NCBI GenBank assembly: GCA_903958915.1 | Contig: CAJBVC010000306.1 | Span: 1 to 6,660, forward strand | Length of the DNA stretch: 6,660 nt | Reading direction: 5' to 3' | From: an uncultured beta proteobacterium | Lineage (GTDB): Bacteria > Pseudomonadota > Gammaproteobacteria > Burkholderiales > Burkholderiaceae_C | Shown: positions 1 to 6,262 of the stretch, one piece after another | Numbering within the stretch: position 1 is the stretch's first letter | How the letters are laid out: the number at the start of each line of letters is the position of its first letter | Made by a program: the position numbers and the translations under genes | The notes under the pieces: generated by a model | Told to the model about the DNA's origin: nothing | Database searches by the model: none | What the model saw: only the letters and a program-made list of their open reading frames with translations

Positions 1-1
1 G

Positions 2-2827
2 CAAACCGGCAAGCCCTGGGACATGGAGTTGCCCCTGCGAACTGCCATGGGCCGCCGCATCTGGGTGCGCACCGCAGCTGAGGCCGAATACAAGGACGGC
101 AAGCGCACCCGGTTGGTCGGCATTTTCCAGGACGTCACGCAGCGCCACCAGTTGGAGGTGGATGTACGTCAGAAAAACGCATTGTTGGGCAGCATTCTCG
201 AAAACATTCCGGTGGGCTTGTGTGTTTTTGACGCGAACCTCCATCTGGTTGAGTCCAATGCAATGTTCCGAACGCTGCTGGAGTTTCCGCCATCCTTGTT
301 TGAGGGGACGCAAACCACCTTTGAATCGCTGCTGCGCTTCAATGCAAGTAGAGGGGAGTACGGCGAGGGTGATGTGGAGGAGGTCGTGCGCAGCCGGATG
401 GACAGCGCACTGCTGGCGCAGGCGCATCAGTTCCAGCGCCGACGTGGCAACGGGATGACCCTGGAAGTGCGTGGCGCGCCGATGCCCGAGGGCGGCTTCG
501 TCACCACCTATGCCGACATTACCGAGTTGGTCAATGCCACCGAAGCAGCGCAGGCGGCGTCGCAATCCAAGAGCCAGTTCGTCGCCAACATGAGCCACGA
601 GATTCGCACGCCGATGAACGCCATTTTGGGCATGCTCAAGCTGCTGCAAAACACCGAGCTCTCAGCGCGCCAGCAGGACTATGCTTCCAAAACCGAGGGG
701 GCAGCCAAGTCGCTGCTGGGTTTGCTCAATGACATTCTGGATTTCTCCAAGATGGAGGCTGGAAAGATGGTCATCGACCCGCAGCCGTTCCGTATGGACC
801 GGATCCTGCGCGACCTGTCCGTGATTCTGGCGGCCAACGTAGGCGCCAAGCCGGTGGAAGTGCTTTTTGATGTCGACAGCAGCGTGCCGAAAAGCCTGCT
901 GGGCGACTCCATGCGACTGCAACAGGTGCTGATCAACCTGGGGGGAAATGCAGTCAAGTTCACTGCGCAGGGTGAGGTCATCATCCAGATCAAGCTGGTC
1001 GAGCGCGATGAACAGGCCACAACGCTGCGTTTCTGTGTGCGCGACAGTGGCATCGGCATTGCAGAAGAAAACCAGCGCCATGTTTTTGACGGATTTTCAC
1101 AGGCCGAGGCGTCCACCACACGCCGCTTTGGGGGCACGGGGCTTGGACTATCTATCTGCAAACGGCTGGTGGCCCTGATGGGGGGCGATCTGTCGCTGGA
1201 GAGTGAGCTTGGCAAGGGAAGCAGTTTCTTCTTCACGTTGGTGTTGCCTGTGGTGAACGAGGATGCCAACGGGTCGCACGATCTGGCGCAGCGAATGCAG
1301 GAGCCGATGGACGTTCTGGTGGTGGATGACAATCCGTTTGCCCGGGACCTTCTCAGCGCGATGGTCCAGTCATGGGGGTGGAGAGCGGATGTTGCCGCCA
1401 GTGGTGCGGCGGCACTGGAAATGGCGCAAACGCGTGCATCCCGGGGGATTGCGCCGTACCAGACTGTGCTGGTTGACTGGCAAATGCCGGTGATGGATGG
1501 ATGGGAGACCATCAAGCGACTGCACGAGATGGCGCCGGACACCAAGCCCCCGATCACGGTGATGGTGACGGCCCACGGCCGCGAATCGCTTTCGCAACGC
1601 AGCGCCCGTGAACAGGCGCGCCTGAATGCGTTTCTCGTGAAACCCATTACGTCATCGATGCTGTATGACGCTGTTGCAGACGCCCGCGCAGGTCTGAGTA
1701 ATCTGCGTTCCCGACCGCGAGCACGCACCGAGCCGGCAGGACGCTTGCAGGGTTTGCGCTTGTTGGTGGTCGAGGACAATCTGATCAACCAGCAGGTGGC
1801 GCAGGAGTTGCTCAGCGCCGAGGGTGCCGAGGTCCAGCTTGCCAGCAATGGGCAGTTGGGGGTGGCTGCGGTCGCCAGTGCCAGTGCGCCATTTGATGCG
1901 GTACTGATGGACCTGCAAATGCCGGTGATGGATGGATACGAAGCCACCCAGATCCTGCGCAACACCTTGGGCTTGACGCAACTGCCTGTCATCGCGATGA
2001 CCGCCAATGCCATGGCCTCGGATCGTGAAGCATGTCTGGCCGCCGGCATGAACGACCATGTCGGGAAACCCTTTGATTTGACCCACCTGGTGGAGGTGCT
2101 GCGCAACCACACCGGGCGCAGCCGCGCCGGGGAAGTGAACGCGCAGCCATCGGCCGTGGTGGCTTCTGCGATCACGTCCGACACAGTGGCGCTACCCACC
2201 GCCGTCGATACCGAGGGCGCCATCGAACGACTGGGTGGCAATGTGGCACTCTATGCAGACATCCTGCAGGCCTATCTGCAAGAAACCGCATCACTGCCGG
2301 ACCAGCTGGATGCCTTGTTTGCGGCCGGTGACAGTGCGGCCGTGGTGCGTCTTCTCCACACTCTCAAGGGGGTGTCTGCCACAGTGGGCGCAAGTTACCT
2401 GTCGGGCGTTGCCAAGTCGATGGAAGCGGCGGTCAAGGCAGACGTTGCGCCTGCAGCGGAACAACTGAGGGAGTCGGCCGCCACGTTCCGTCAGGCCGTG
2501 CAGTCCACGCTCGGCGCCATGGAACAGATTGCCCGGCGTTACGCGCCTGTCGCAGTAGACGGCAGTTTGCCTGCCGGCACTGCGGTGGTCGACTTGGTTC
2601 GCTTGCGCGCCGACGCCATGGACCTGCTCGAACTGCTGCGCACCTCCGACCTGCGCGCGCTCGAAGTGCACAGCGCCATGCCAGCGGCTGCTGCGATGCC
2701 GCTTTCCGAGTTGGGAACAACACTGGGTGCACTGCGCGATGCGCTGGCAGCTTTTGACTTCGTTGAAGGAGTCCGGTACTGCGAAGTGCTGCTGGCCCAA
2801 CTCGACGCCGCCTGCGGGCGCCCGTGA
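2..2827 (+). CDS. Hybrid sensor histidine kinase (PAS-PAS_7-HisKA-HATPase-REC-REC-HPt), 5' end missing
   Basis: This membrane-associated or cytoplasmic sensor kinase would pass phosphate from His to Asp to His and on to a separate regulator. The frame is open to the left edge, and the residues before the first ATG (base 23) continue a PAS C-terminal motif, so that ATG is internal. Numbering from it: end of a PAS domain 1-40 (ending FQDVT); PAS_7-like domain about 45-168 (NIPVGLCVFDANLHLVESN, GGFVTTYADIT); short helical linker 170-188; HisKA with phospho-acceptor H192 in SHEIRTP; HATPase with N box N305/N309, DSGIGI at 341-346 and GGTGLGLS at 370-377; REC1 with D435/D436, phospho-site D485, T516, K540; REC2 with E584/D585, D630, T660, K682; HPt with H779 in HTLKG. 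Residues 840-934 form an extra helical tail. No membrane segment is seen in this part; any would lie upstream. All catalytic residues are intact. The architecture resembles BarA/TorS-type kinases, but the signal is unknown. Confidence 0.95.
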   Translation, partial: QTGKPWDMELPLRTAMGRRIWVRTAAEAEYKDGKRTRLVGIFQDVTQRHQLEVDVRQKNALLGSILENIPVGLCVFDANLHLVESNAMFRTLLEFPPSLFEGTQTTFESLLRFNASRGEYGEGDVEEVVRSRMDSALLAQAHQFQRRRGNGMTLEVRGAPMPEGGFVTTYADITELVNATEAAQAASQSKSQFVANMSHEIRTPMNAILGMLKLLQNTELSARQQDYASKTEGAAKSLLGLLNDILDFSKMEAGKMVIDPQPFRMDRILRDLSVILAANVGAKPVEVLFDVDSSVPKSLLGDSMRLQQVLINLGGNAVKFTAQGEVIIQIKLVERDEQATTLRFCVRDSGIGIAEENQRHVFDGFSQAEASTTRRFGGTGLGLSICKRLVALMGGDLSLESELGKGSSFFFTLVLPVVNEDANGSHDLAQRMQEPMDVLVVDDNPFARDLLSAMVQSWGWRADVAASGAAALEMAQTRASRGIAPYQTVLVDWQMPVMDGWETIKRLHEMAPDTKPPITVMVTAHGRESLSQRSAREQARLNAFLVKPITSSMLYDAVADARAGLSNLRSRPRARTEPAGRLQGLRLLVVEDNLINQQVAQELLSAEGAEVQLASNGQLGVAAVASASAPFDAVLMDLQMPVMDGYEATQILRNTLGLTQLPVIAMTANAMASDREACLAAGMNDHVGKPFDLTHLVEVLRNHTGRSRAGEVNAQPSAVVASAITSDTVALPTAVDTEGAIERLGGNVALYADILQAYLQETASLPDQLDALFAAGDSAAVVRLLHTLKGVSATVGASYLSGVAKSMEAAVKADVAPAAEQLRESAATFRQAVQSTLGAMEQIARRYAPVAVDGSLPAGTAVVDLVRLRADAMDLLELLRTSDLRALEVHSAMPAAAAMPLSELGTTLGALRDALAAFDFVEGVRYCEVLLAQLDAACGRP
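1480..1502 (+). repeat. 23-bp direct repeat, copy 1 (REC1 phospho-site)
   Basis: These 23 bases are identical to 1915-1937. They encode the QMPVMDG loop just after phospho-acceptor D485 of the first receiver domain. The two copies are 435 bp apart, exactly 145 codons, and are in the same reading phase. Confidence 0.9.
1915..1937 (+). repeat. 23-bp direct repeat, copy 2 (REC2 phospho-site)
   Basis: Exact copy of 1480-1502, encoding the same QMPVMDG loop after D630 of the second receiver. Identity stops at the next base on both sides, so the sharing is limited to this motif. Protein conservation explains the residues; identical codon choice over seven codons is more than the protein requires. 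Confidence 0.9.
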
Positions 2828-2837
2828 GCTCAGTTGG
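2797..2837. other. Inverted repeat across the convergent kinase/usp ends
   Basis: Arms CCAACT (2797-2802) and AGTTGG (2832-2837) flank a perfect 10-bp palindrome CGGGCGCCCG (2815-2824). The structure covers both stop codons of the convergent genes. It could slow polymerase on either strand, but no T-tract follows on either strand, so it is not a canonical intrinsic terminator. Confidence 0.3.
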
Positions 2838-3639
2838 ACATCAGCACCGGCAGCGTCATGTGTTCCAGGATGTAACGGGTGCCGGCACCGCGGCTCTCAA
2901 ACGGAAAGCCGATGTTGCCGTGCGCACCCATCACCAGCAGGTCGGCACCCCGGTCGCTGGCACGGTTGAGCACCATGTCCATGATGCCGAAGTCCTCGAC
3001 CACAAACATATCGTTCTTGACCTGGATGCCATGCGCGCCTAAGTGGCTGGCGATTTCGGCGCTGGTAGATTCGCAATCGTCCTTGCGTGCGGAGATCGAC
3101 AGCACATGGGCCAGCGCACAGCCTTCCATCAGAGGCAGGGCATAGTTCAGCGCACGGGCCGCTTCCGGGGCATTGTTCCAGGCGATCAACGGGCACTCGC
3201 CGATCGTCGCAAAGCCGCCCACATACGGCACCACCAGCACCGGCCGCCCACAGCCCACGATCACCTCCGCGGCCAGATCATCGTGCACATTTTCCTTGCC
3301 ATGCTCGTGCTGGCCGAGAATCACCAGATCGGTATGGCGCGCCAAGTCAATAAACAGGCGTAGCACCTCAGCGTGGCTACCCCGGTTGATGAAGCGCCAC
3401 TCGGCCCCGGCAAGACCTTCGGTTGCCTGGGCAAACAGAGCCTTGCTTTCCTCACATGCCTGCGTGAATTCGGGCGTCGGCCACGATGTCACCACCCCCA
3501 CGCGCAACGCGCGTGAGCGCTTGCCGAACACGCCCACCAGCCGTGCACCGTGCCGCTTTGCCAGCGCTACCGCCAGCTTCAATCGCTCGCTGGTTCGCGG
3601 GTCCTGGTCCAGGTGAACCATCACATTCTTGAGTGCCAT
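2830..3639 (-). CDS. Tandem-domain universal stress protein (UspA family)
   Basis: A cytoplasmic stress protein with two Usp folds in one chain of 269 residues, about twice the single-domain length. Domain 1 spans about 3-138, starting LKNVMVHLDQD, the usual first strand, and ending PVLVVPY. Domain 2 spans about 145-269 and ends with the typical MTLPVLMSN. The nucleotide-binding signature in domain 2 reads GAHG (238-241), nine residues, then G251-A252, so the last position is Ala rather than Ser/Thr; the matching part of domain 1 (LGQHEHG) is degenerate. Family members are induced by stress or growth arrest, and many bind ATP; the target here cannot be told. I chose the ATG at 3639 because the AAGGAG at 3649-3654 lies 9 bases from it but only 3 from the in-frame ATG at 3645, which would add Met-Val. 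The gene ends 2 bp from the convergent kinase. It lies downstream of azoR-ygiD on the same strand, but a 95-bp gap suggests its own promoter. Confidence 0.93.
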   Translation of the reverse strand: MALKNVMVHLDQDPRTSERLKLAVALAKRHGARLVGVFGKRSRALRVGVVTSWPTPEFTQACEESKALFAQATEGLAGAEWRFINRGSHAEVLRLFIDLARHTDLVILGQHEHGKENVHDDLAAEVIVGCGRPVLVVPYVGGFATIGECPLIAWNNAPEAARALNYALPLMEGCALAHVLSISARKDDCESTSAEIASHLGAHGIQVKNDMFVVEDFGIMDMVLNRASDRGADLLVMGAHGNIGFPFESRGAGTRYILEHMTLPVLMSN

Positions 3640-3648
3640 AACCATTGA

Positions 3649-3654
3649 CTCCTT
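3649..3654 (-). promoter_or_regulatory. Ribosome binding site of the usp gene
   Basis: AAGGAG on the minus strand. It lies 3 bases before the ATG at 3643-3645 and 9 bases before the ATG at 3637-3639, so it favours the second ATG as the start. Confidence 0.6.
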
Positions 3655-3698
3655 GCTTTATAAGAAGAATTCGGAGGCACACAAGCGCTGTAGGGTGC

Positions 3699-3734
3699 CG
3701 CCACAAATTTCAGTATAGGGCGAAATTTGCGGCG
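3699..3734 (-). promoter_or_regulatory. 13-bp inverted repeat between ygiD-like gene and usp
   Basis: Arms 3699-3711 and 3722-3734 pair over 13 positions around a 10-base loop. The single mismatch (3703/3730) becomes a G-U wobble in minus-strand RNA, so the RNA hairpin is favoured in the direction of azoR-ygiD transcription. It begins 7 bp after the dioxygenase stop. It could stabilise or end that transcript, although no T-tract follows, or it could be a protein-binding site over the usp promoter. The core is the AT-rich AAATTT in both arms. Confidence 0.5.
3712..3717 (-). promoter_or_regulatory. Possible -10 element for usp (TATACT)
   Basis: TATACT on the minus strand matches the sigma-70 -10 consensus at five of six positions. 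It would start a transcript near 3705, leaving a leader of about 65 bases. No good -35 is found at 16-18 bp; a GTGACA lies 21 bp upstream, which is too far for normal use. The element sits in the loop of the inverted repeat at 3699-3734. Confidence 0.3.
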
Positions 3735-3740
3735 CGCGTG

Positions 3741-4544
3741 TCACAGATGGGTGGGTTGGCGCCACATGTAGGAGTCCATGGAAAGCACACCATGGGTGAT
3801 GCCGCCAGGGATGAGCGCCGCCGTGTCGCCGTCCGTTTGTGCGCCAAGCGCCACCAGCAGGGGCAGAAAATGTTCCTCGGTCGGGTGGGCGCGTTCGGCA
3901 TATGGCGCTTCGCTGCGGTACTGCACCAGGGGCTGTATGGTGTTGGCAAGTACGGCGGTTTGAATCCACTGCGCAAACTCGGAGGCGTAGGCGCGAGCAG
4001 GGCTGTTCGGCGCCTCTATCTCGTACAGATTGTGCGTCATGCTGCCCGAACCCACGATGAGCACGCCCTGTTCCCGCAGTGGCGCCAGCGCCTGTCCCAT
4101 GTGCAGCGCTTGCTGTGCGGTCAGTCGTGCCGGCATGGATACCTGAAACACTGGCACATCGGCGTTGGGCAGCAAATGCATCAGCGGCACCCAGGCACCG
4201 TGGTCCAGCCCACGGTGGTCGTCAAGCTCGGTGGGAAACCCCGCAGCACCCAGCAACCTCGCGGTCTCCAGGGCGACATCCGGACAGCCCTTTGCCGGGT
4301 AGCGCAACTGGTAAAGCGCAGCAGGAAAACCACCAAAATCGTGCACCGTGTCGGGCTGTTGCGTTGCCATGACCGCCACCGTGCTGCGCGTTTGCCAATG
4401 GGGCGACACCACCAGTACTGCACGCAAACCCGTGAGTTGCTGGCCCAGCGTGGCCAGGGCTGGGCCTAGCACGCCGGGCTCTACGGAAAAGGTGGGCGCG
4501 CCGTGGGAGATGAACAGTACCGGTGTGCGGGCAGTGCCTGTCAT
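3741..4544 (-). CDS. ygiD: Class III extradiol dioxygenase, 4,5-DOPA dioxygenase (YgiD/LigB) family
   Basis: A LigB-superfamily ring-cleaving dioxygenase of 267 residues, the usual length for bacterial YgiD-like proteins. Members bind a divalent metal and open catechol rings such as DOPA; the natural substrate of the bacterial enzymes is not settled. Visible family motifs in order: SHGAP (H14), SPHW (H49), HDFGGFP (68-74), DHGAWVPL (H115), GSGSMTHNL (H171) and HPTEEHFLPLLVALGA (H220, H225). H14, H49 and the late histidines are in the places expected for metal or substrate binding. No signal peptide or membrane segment is present, so it should be cytosolic. The ATG at 4544 lies 7 bases after an AGG that overlaps the azoR stop codon, which indicates co-transcription and probably coupled translation with azoR. 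Confidence in the family is high; confidence in DOPA as substrate is low. Confidence 0.93.
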   Translation of the reverse strand: MTGTARTPVLFISHGAPTFSVEPGVLGPALATLGQQLTGLRAVLVVSPHWQTRSTVAVMATQQPDTVHDFGGFPAALYQLRYPAKGCPDVALETARLLGAAGFPTELDDHRGLDHGAWVPLMHLLPNADVPVFQVSMPARLTAQQALHMGQALAPLREQGVLIVGSGSMTHNLYEIEAPNSPARAYASEFAQWIQTAVLANTIQPLVQYRSEAPYAERAHPTEEHFLPLLVALGAQTDGDTAALIPGGITHGVLSMDSYMWRQPTHL

Positions 4545-4552
4545 GGGTACAC

Positions 4553-5203
4553 CTAGGCGGCTCGCACTGCGCTGCCTTCGTTGGCGGCCAACTGGGCCAC
4601 GGCCCGGATTTCGATGTCGGCGGCAGCCAGCGCCTGTGCTCTGGCGGTATCGCCCATGGCGATACCCTCGGCACGCACAAAGCGCACGTCGGTAATACCA
4701 AAAAAGCCAAACACCGTTTGCAGGTAGCTTTCCTGGTGCTCCATGGCGCGACCGCCCTCGCTGGTGGAGTACACACCGCCGCGTGCGGAGGCCACGATCA
4801 CCGTCTTGCCGCCGGCCAGGCCTTGTGGGCCTTTTTCGGTGTACTTGAAGGTACGACCCGCCTGGGCGACACGGTCAATCCATGCCTTGAGCTGGCTAGG
4901 GATGGAGAAGTTGTACAGCGGAGCACCCACGACAATGACATCGGCTGCCAGGAACTGGGACACCAGCGCCTCCGACAGAGCGTTTTCCTGCTTTTGTACG
5001 TCTGTCAAGACGGCGTCACCGGCGGGCATGCGAAAACCCAGCGAGTCGGCCGAGAGGTGGCTGGGCGCGTGGGTGGCCAGGTCGAGGTAATCCACCGATG
5101 TACCTGGATGGCTGGCACGCCATTTGGCAACAATCTTGGCAGTAAGCTGGCGCGAAGTGGAGTTGGCGGCAAGGATGCTGGAGTCAATGTGAAGCAATTT
5201 CAT
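4553..5203 (-). CDS. azoR: FMN-dependent NADH-azoreductase / quinone reductase
   Basis: A flavodoxin-fold oxidoreductase of 216 residues, close to the usual 200 or so of AzoR. Family members hold FMN and use NADH to reduce quinones by two electrons, and azo dyes as a side activity; they are cytosolic homodimers. Sequence signs: N-terminal [10 protein letters not shown] followed by the serine-rich loop NSTSRQL (14-20) that binds the FMN phosphate; [19 protein letters not shown] (94-112), the strongest family signature, contacting the flavin; and ASARGGVYS (138-146), a second flavin-side loop. The start at 5203 is supported by AAGGA 7 bases upstream (5211-5215). The gene is first in a two-gene unit with the dioxygenase and diverges from a LysR regulator, which is the likely controller. 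Substrate preference among quinones, nitro compounds and azo compounds cannot be read from the sequence. Confidence 0.95.
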   Translation of the reverse strand: MKLLHIDSSILAANSTSRQLTAKIVAKWRASHPGTSVDYLDLATHAPSHLSADSLGFRMPAGDAVLTDVQKQENALSEALVSQFLAADVIVVGAPLYNFSIPSQLKAWIDRVAQAGRTFKYTEKGPQGLAGGKTVIVASARGGVYSTSEGGRAMEHQESYLQTVFGFFGITDVRFVRAEGIAMGDTARAQALAAADIEIRAVAQLAANEGSAVRAA

Positions 5204-5247
5204 GGTGGTTTCCTTGAAAGGTTACTGCGGATTGCAGCGATGGATAA

Positions 5248-5276
5248 AGTATGTGGGCGCATCCAATATTTGATAA
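5248..5276 (-). promoter_or_regulatory. Candidate azoR-ygiD promoter
   Basis: On the minus strand TTATCA (5271-5276), 17 bp, then CATACT (5248-5253), each matching the sigma-70 consensus at four of six positions. Transcription would start near 5241, leaving a leader of roughly 37 bases. The weak hexamers fit a promoter that needs an activator. Its -35 shares bases with the -35 of the lysR promoter on the other strand. Confidence 0.4.
5261..5274. promoter_or_regulatory. Inverted repeat (ATC...GAT), possible LysR-type binding site
   Basis: ATCCAATATTTGAT is a 14-bp palindrome with six of seven pairs matching. It has the ATC-Nx-GAT look of LysR-family boxes, but with 8 bases between the triplets and T-N10-A instead of the textbook T-N11-A. 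It overlaps the -35 regions of both divergent promoters, the normal place for such a site. Confidence 0.4.
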
Positions 5277-5298
5277 GTCGGCAAAATTGCGTTAGATT
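5270..5298 (+). promoter_or_regulatory. Candidate promoter of the LysR gene
   Basis: TTGATA (5270-5275, five of six to the -35 consensus), a 17-bp spacer, then TAGATT (5293-5298, four of six to the -10 consensus). Transcription would start near 5305, about 24 bases before the chosen ATG. Confidence 0.5.
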
Positions 5299-5317
5299 GT
5301 CCTATTGGTAGGACTAT
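5296..5317. promoter_or_regulatory. Perfect 6-bp-arm inverted repeat at the lysR start site, candidate operator
   Basis: GTCCTA (5299-5304) and TAGGAC (5309-5314) are exact inverted arms around TTGG. With one mismatch the symmetry extends to 5296-5317, eight of nine pairs. It covers the end of the lysR -10, the predicted transcription start and part of the leader, where a bound protein would block lysR transcription. Autorepression is common for LysR-type genes. Confidence 0.45.
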
Positions 5318-5321
5318 GGAG
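5317..5321 (+). promoter_or_regulatory. Ribosome binding site that fixes the LysR start
   Basis: TGGAG lies 7 bases before the ATG at 5329-5331, normal spacing. This favours that ATG over an in-frame TTG at 5305, which falls inside the inverted repeat at the expected transcription start. Confidence 0.6.
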
Positions 5322-5328
5322 CCATGCA

Positions 5329-6249
5329 ATGCAGGACTTGAACGATTTGGTGTACTTTGCCGAGGTGGTGGATCGTGGCGGTTTTGCAGCTGCCGGGCGG
5401 GCACTGGGCTTGCCCAAGTCGCGTATCTCGCGCCGGGTGGCGGAGTTGGAGGCGCGCCTGGGCGTGCGTCTGTTGCAGCGCACCACGCGCAAACTGTCAC
5501 TGACCGCAGTGGGCGAGCAATTCCACCGCCACTGCGTTGCCATGCGCGAAAACGCCCAGGCCGCAGCCGACACGGTGGCACAGGCACAGACCGAGCCGCG
5601 TGGGCTGATTCGCGTGGCCTGCCCGGTGACGCTGGCGCAAACCACGCTGGGCCCGATCCTGCCGCAGTTCCTGGCGCGCCACCCGCAGGTGCGCATCGAC
5701 ATGCGGGTAAGCAACCGCGCTGTTGATCTGGTGGAAGAAGGCTTCGATGTGGCATTGCGGGTGCGCCCCACGCTGGAAGACAGTGGCAGTCTGGTGGTAA
5801 AAAATTTTGGCCTGACGCGCACCCTGCTGGTCGCCAGCCCGCTGCAGCTGGCACGGCAGGGACAGCCCGCGTCGCTGGTAGACCTCGCTCGGCTTGACAC
5901 GGTCAATATGTCAATGGCGGGCGACCGCGCCACCTGGCAGCTGGTCGGGCCGGACGGCACTACGCACGCCTTCGTGCACCAGCCGCGCTACGTGGCCGAT
6001 GACCTGCTGACGCTCAAACTTGCAGTGCTGCGTGGCACCGGCATTTGCACCTTGCCCGACTACATGTGCAGCAATGAACTGCGCGACGGGCTTCTAGTGC
6101 CGGTGCTGCCCGGTTGGGCACCGCTGCCCGGTATCTTTCACGCGGTGTTCCCGTCCCGCCGTGGCCTGGTGCCGGCAGTGCGGGCGTTTCTGGACTTTCT
6201 GGGCGAAGCGATCGAGCGCGAGGGGCTGGCGCAGGAGCTCAGCGAGTAA
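5329..6249 (+). CDS. LysR-type transcriptional regulator, CrgA/AaeR-like clade
   Basis: A DNA-binding regulator of 306 residues, the normal LysR length. Residues 1-60 form the winged helix-turn-helix: MQDLNDLVYFAEVVDRGGF, the recognition region GRALGLPKSRISRRVAELE (23-41) and the wing LGVRLLQRTTRKLSLT (44-59). A linker helix runs to about 90. The effector-binding domain spans about 91-295, opening RGLIRVACPVTLAQTTLGPILPQF in two lobes, with DLVEEGFDVALRV (133-145), HQPRYVADD (217-225) and FPSRRGL (274-280), all typical of the CrgA/AaeR branch that often answers aromatic or redox compounds. It diverges from azoR across 125 bp holding two inverted repeats, so it most likely controls azoR-ygiD and itself. 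The effector is unknown; a quinone or phenolic compound is an inference from the target genes. Confidence 0.94.
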   Translation: MQDLNDLVYFAEVVDRGGFAAAGRALGLPKSRISRRVAELEARLGVRLLQRTTRKLSLTAVGEQFHRHCVAMRENAQAAADTVAQAQTEPRGLIRVACPVTLAQTTLGPILPQFLARHPQVRIDMRVSNRAVDLVEEGFDVALRVRPTLEDSGSLVVKNFGLTRTLLVASPLQLARQGQPASLVDLARLDTVNMSMAGDRATWQLVGPDGTTHAFVHQPRYVADDLLTLKLAVLRGTGICTLPDYMCSNELRDGLLVPVLPGWAPLPGIFHAVFPSRRGLVPAVRAFLDFLGEAIEREGLAQELSE

Positions 6250-6262
6250 AAGCCGAATCGGC
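6248..6262 (-). terminator. Weak terminator-like hairpin for the right-edge gene
   Basis: On the minus strand GCCG-ATT-CGGC (6262-6252) is followed by TTTT (6251-6248). The stem is only four pairs, so it would be a poor intrinsic terminator. It overlaps the stop codon of the LysR gene and lies 75 bp past the stop of the right-edge gene. No better terminator is visible in 6250-6336. Confidence 0.22.

Noticed and set aside
23..25. ATG at 23 as the true start of the kinase
   Set aside because: The in-frame residues before it continue the PAS motif (KPWDMELPLRT) and no ribosome site precedes it. The gene is cut by the window edge.
679..2241. A 520-residue open frame on the minus strand opposite the kinase gene
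   Set aside because: It lies wholly antisense to a protein with intact kinase motifs. Its product is a low-complexity Ser/Arg/Ala-rich string with no domain. Long antisense frames are expected in GC-rich genes.
3657..3678. TATAAA (3657-3662) with upstream TTGTGT as the usp promoter
   Set aside because: The -10 match is good, but transcription would begin inside the Shine-Dalgarno sequence, leaving almost no leader, and the -35 matches at only three of six positions.
3645..4469. A 274-residue plus-strand frame opposite the dioxygenase gene
   Set aside because: It is Arg/His/Gly-rich, has no recognisable domain, and mirrors the codon pattern of the real minus-strand gene.
4523..5311. A 262-residue plus-strand frame opposite azoR
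   Set aside because: It is antisense to an intact AzoR protein, has no family motif, and would run through the divergent promoter region.
5305..5328. TTG at 5305 as the start of the LysR gene
   Set aside because: It adds eight residues not typical of the family, falls at the predicted transcription start inside an inverted repeat, and lacks a ribosome site. The ATG at 5329 has TGGAG at 7 bases.
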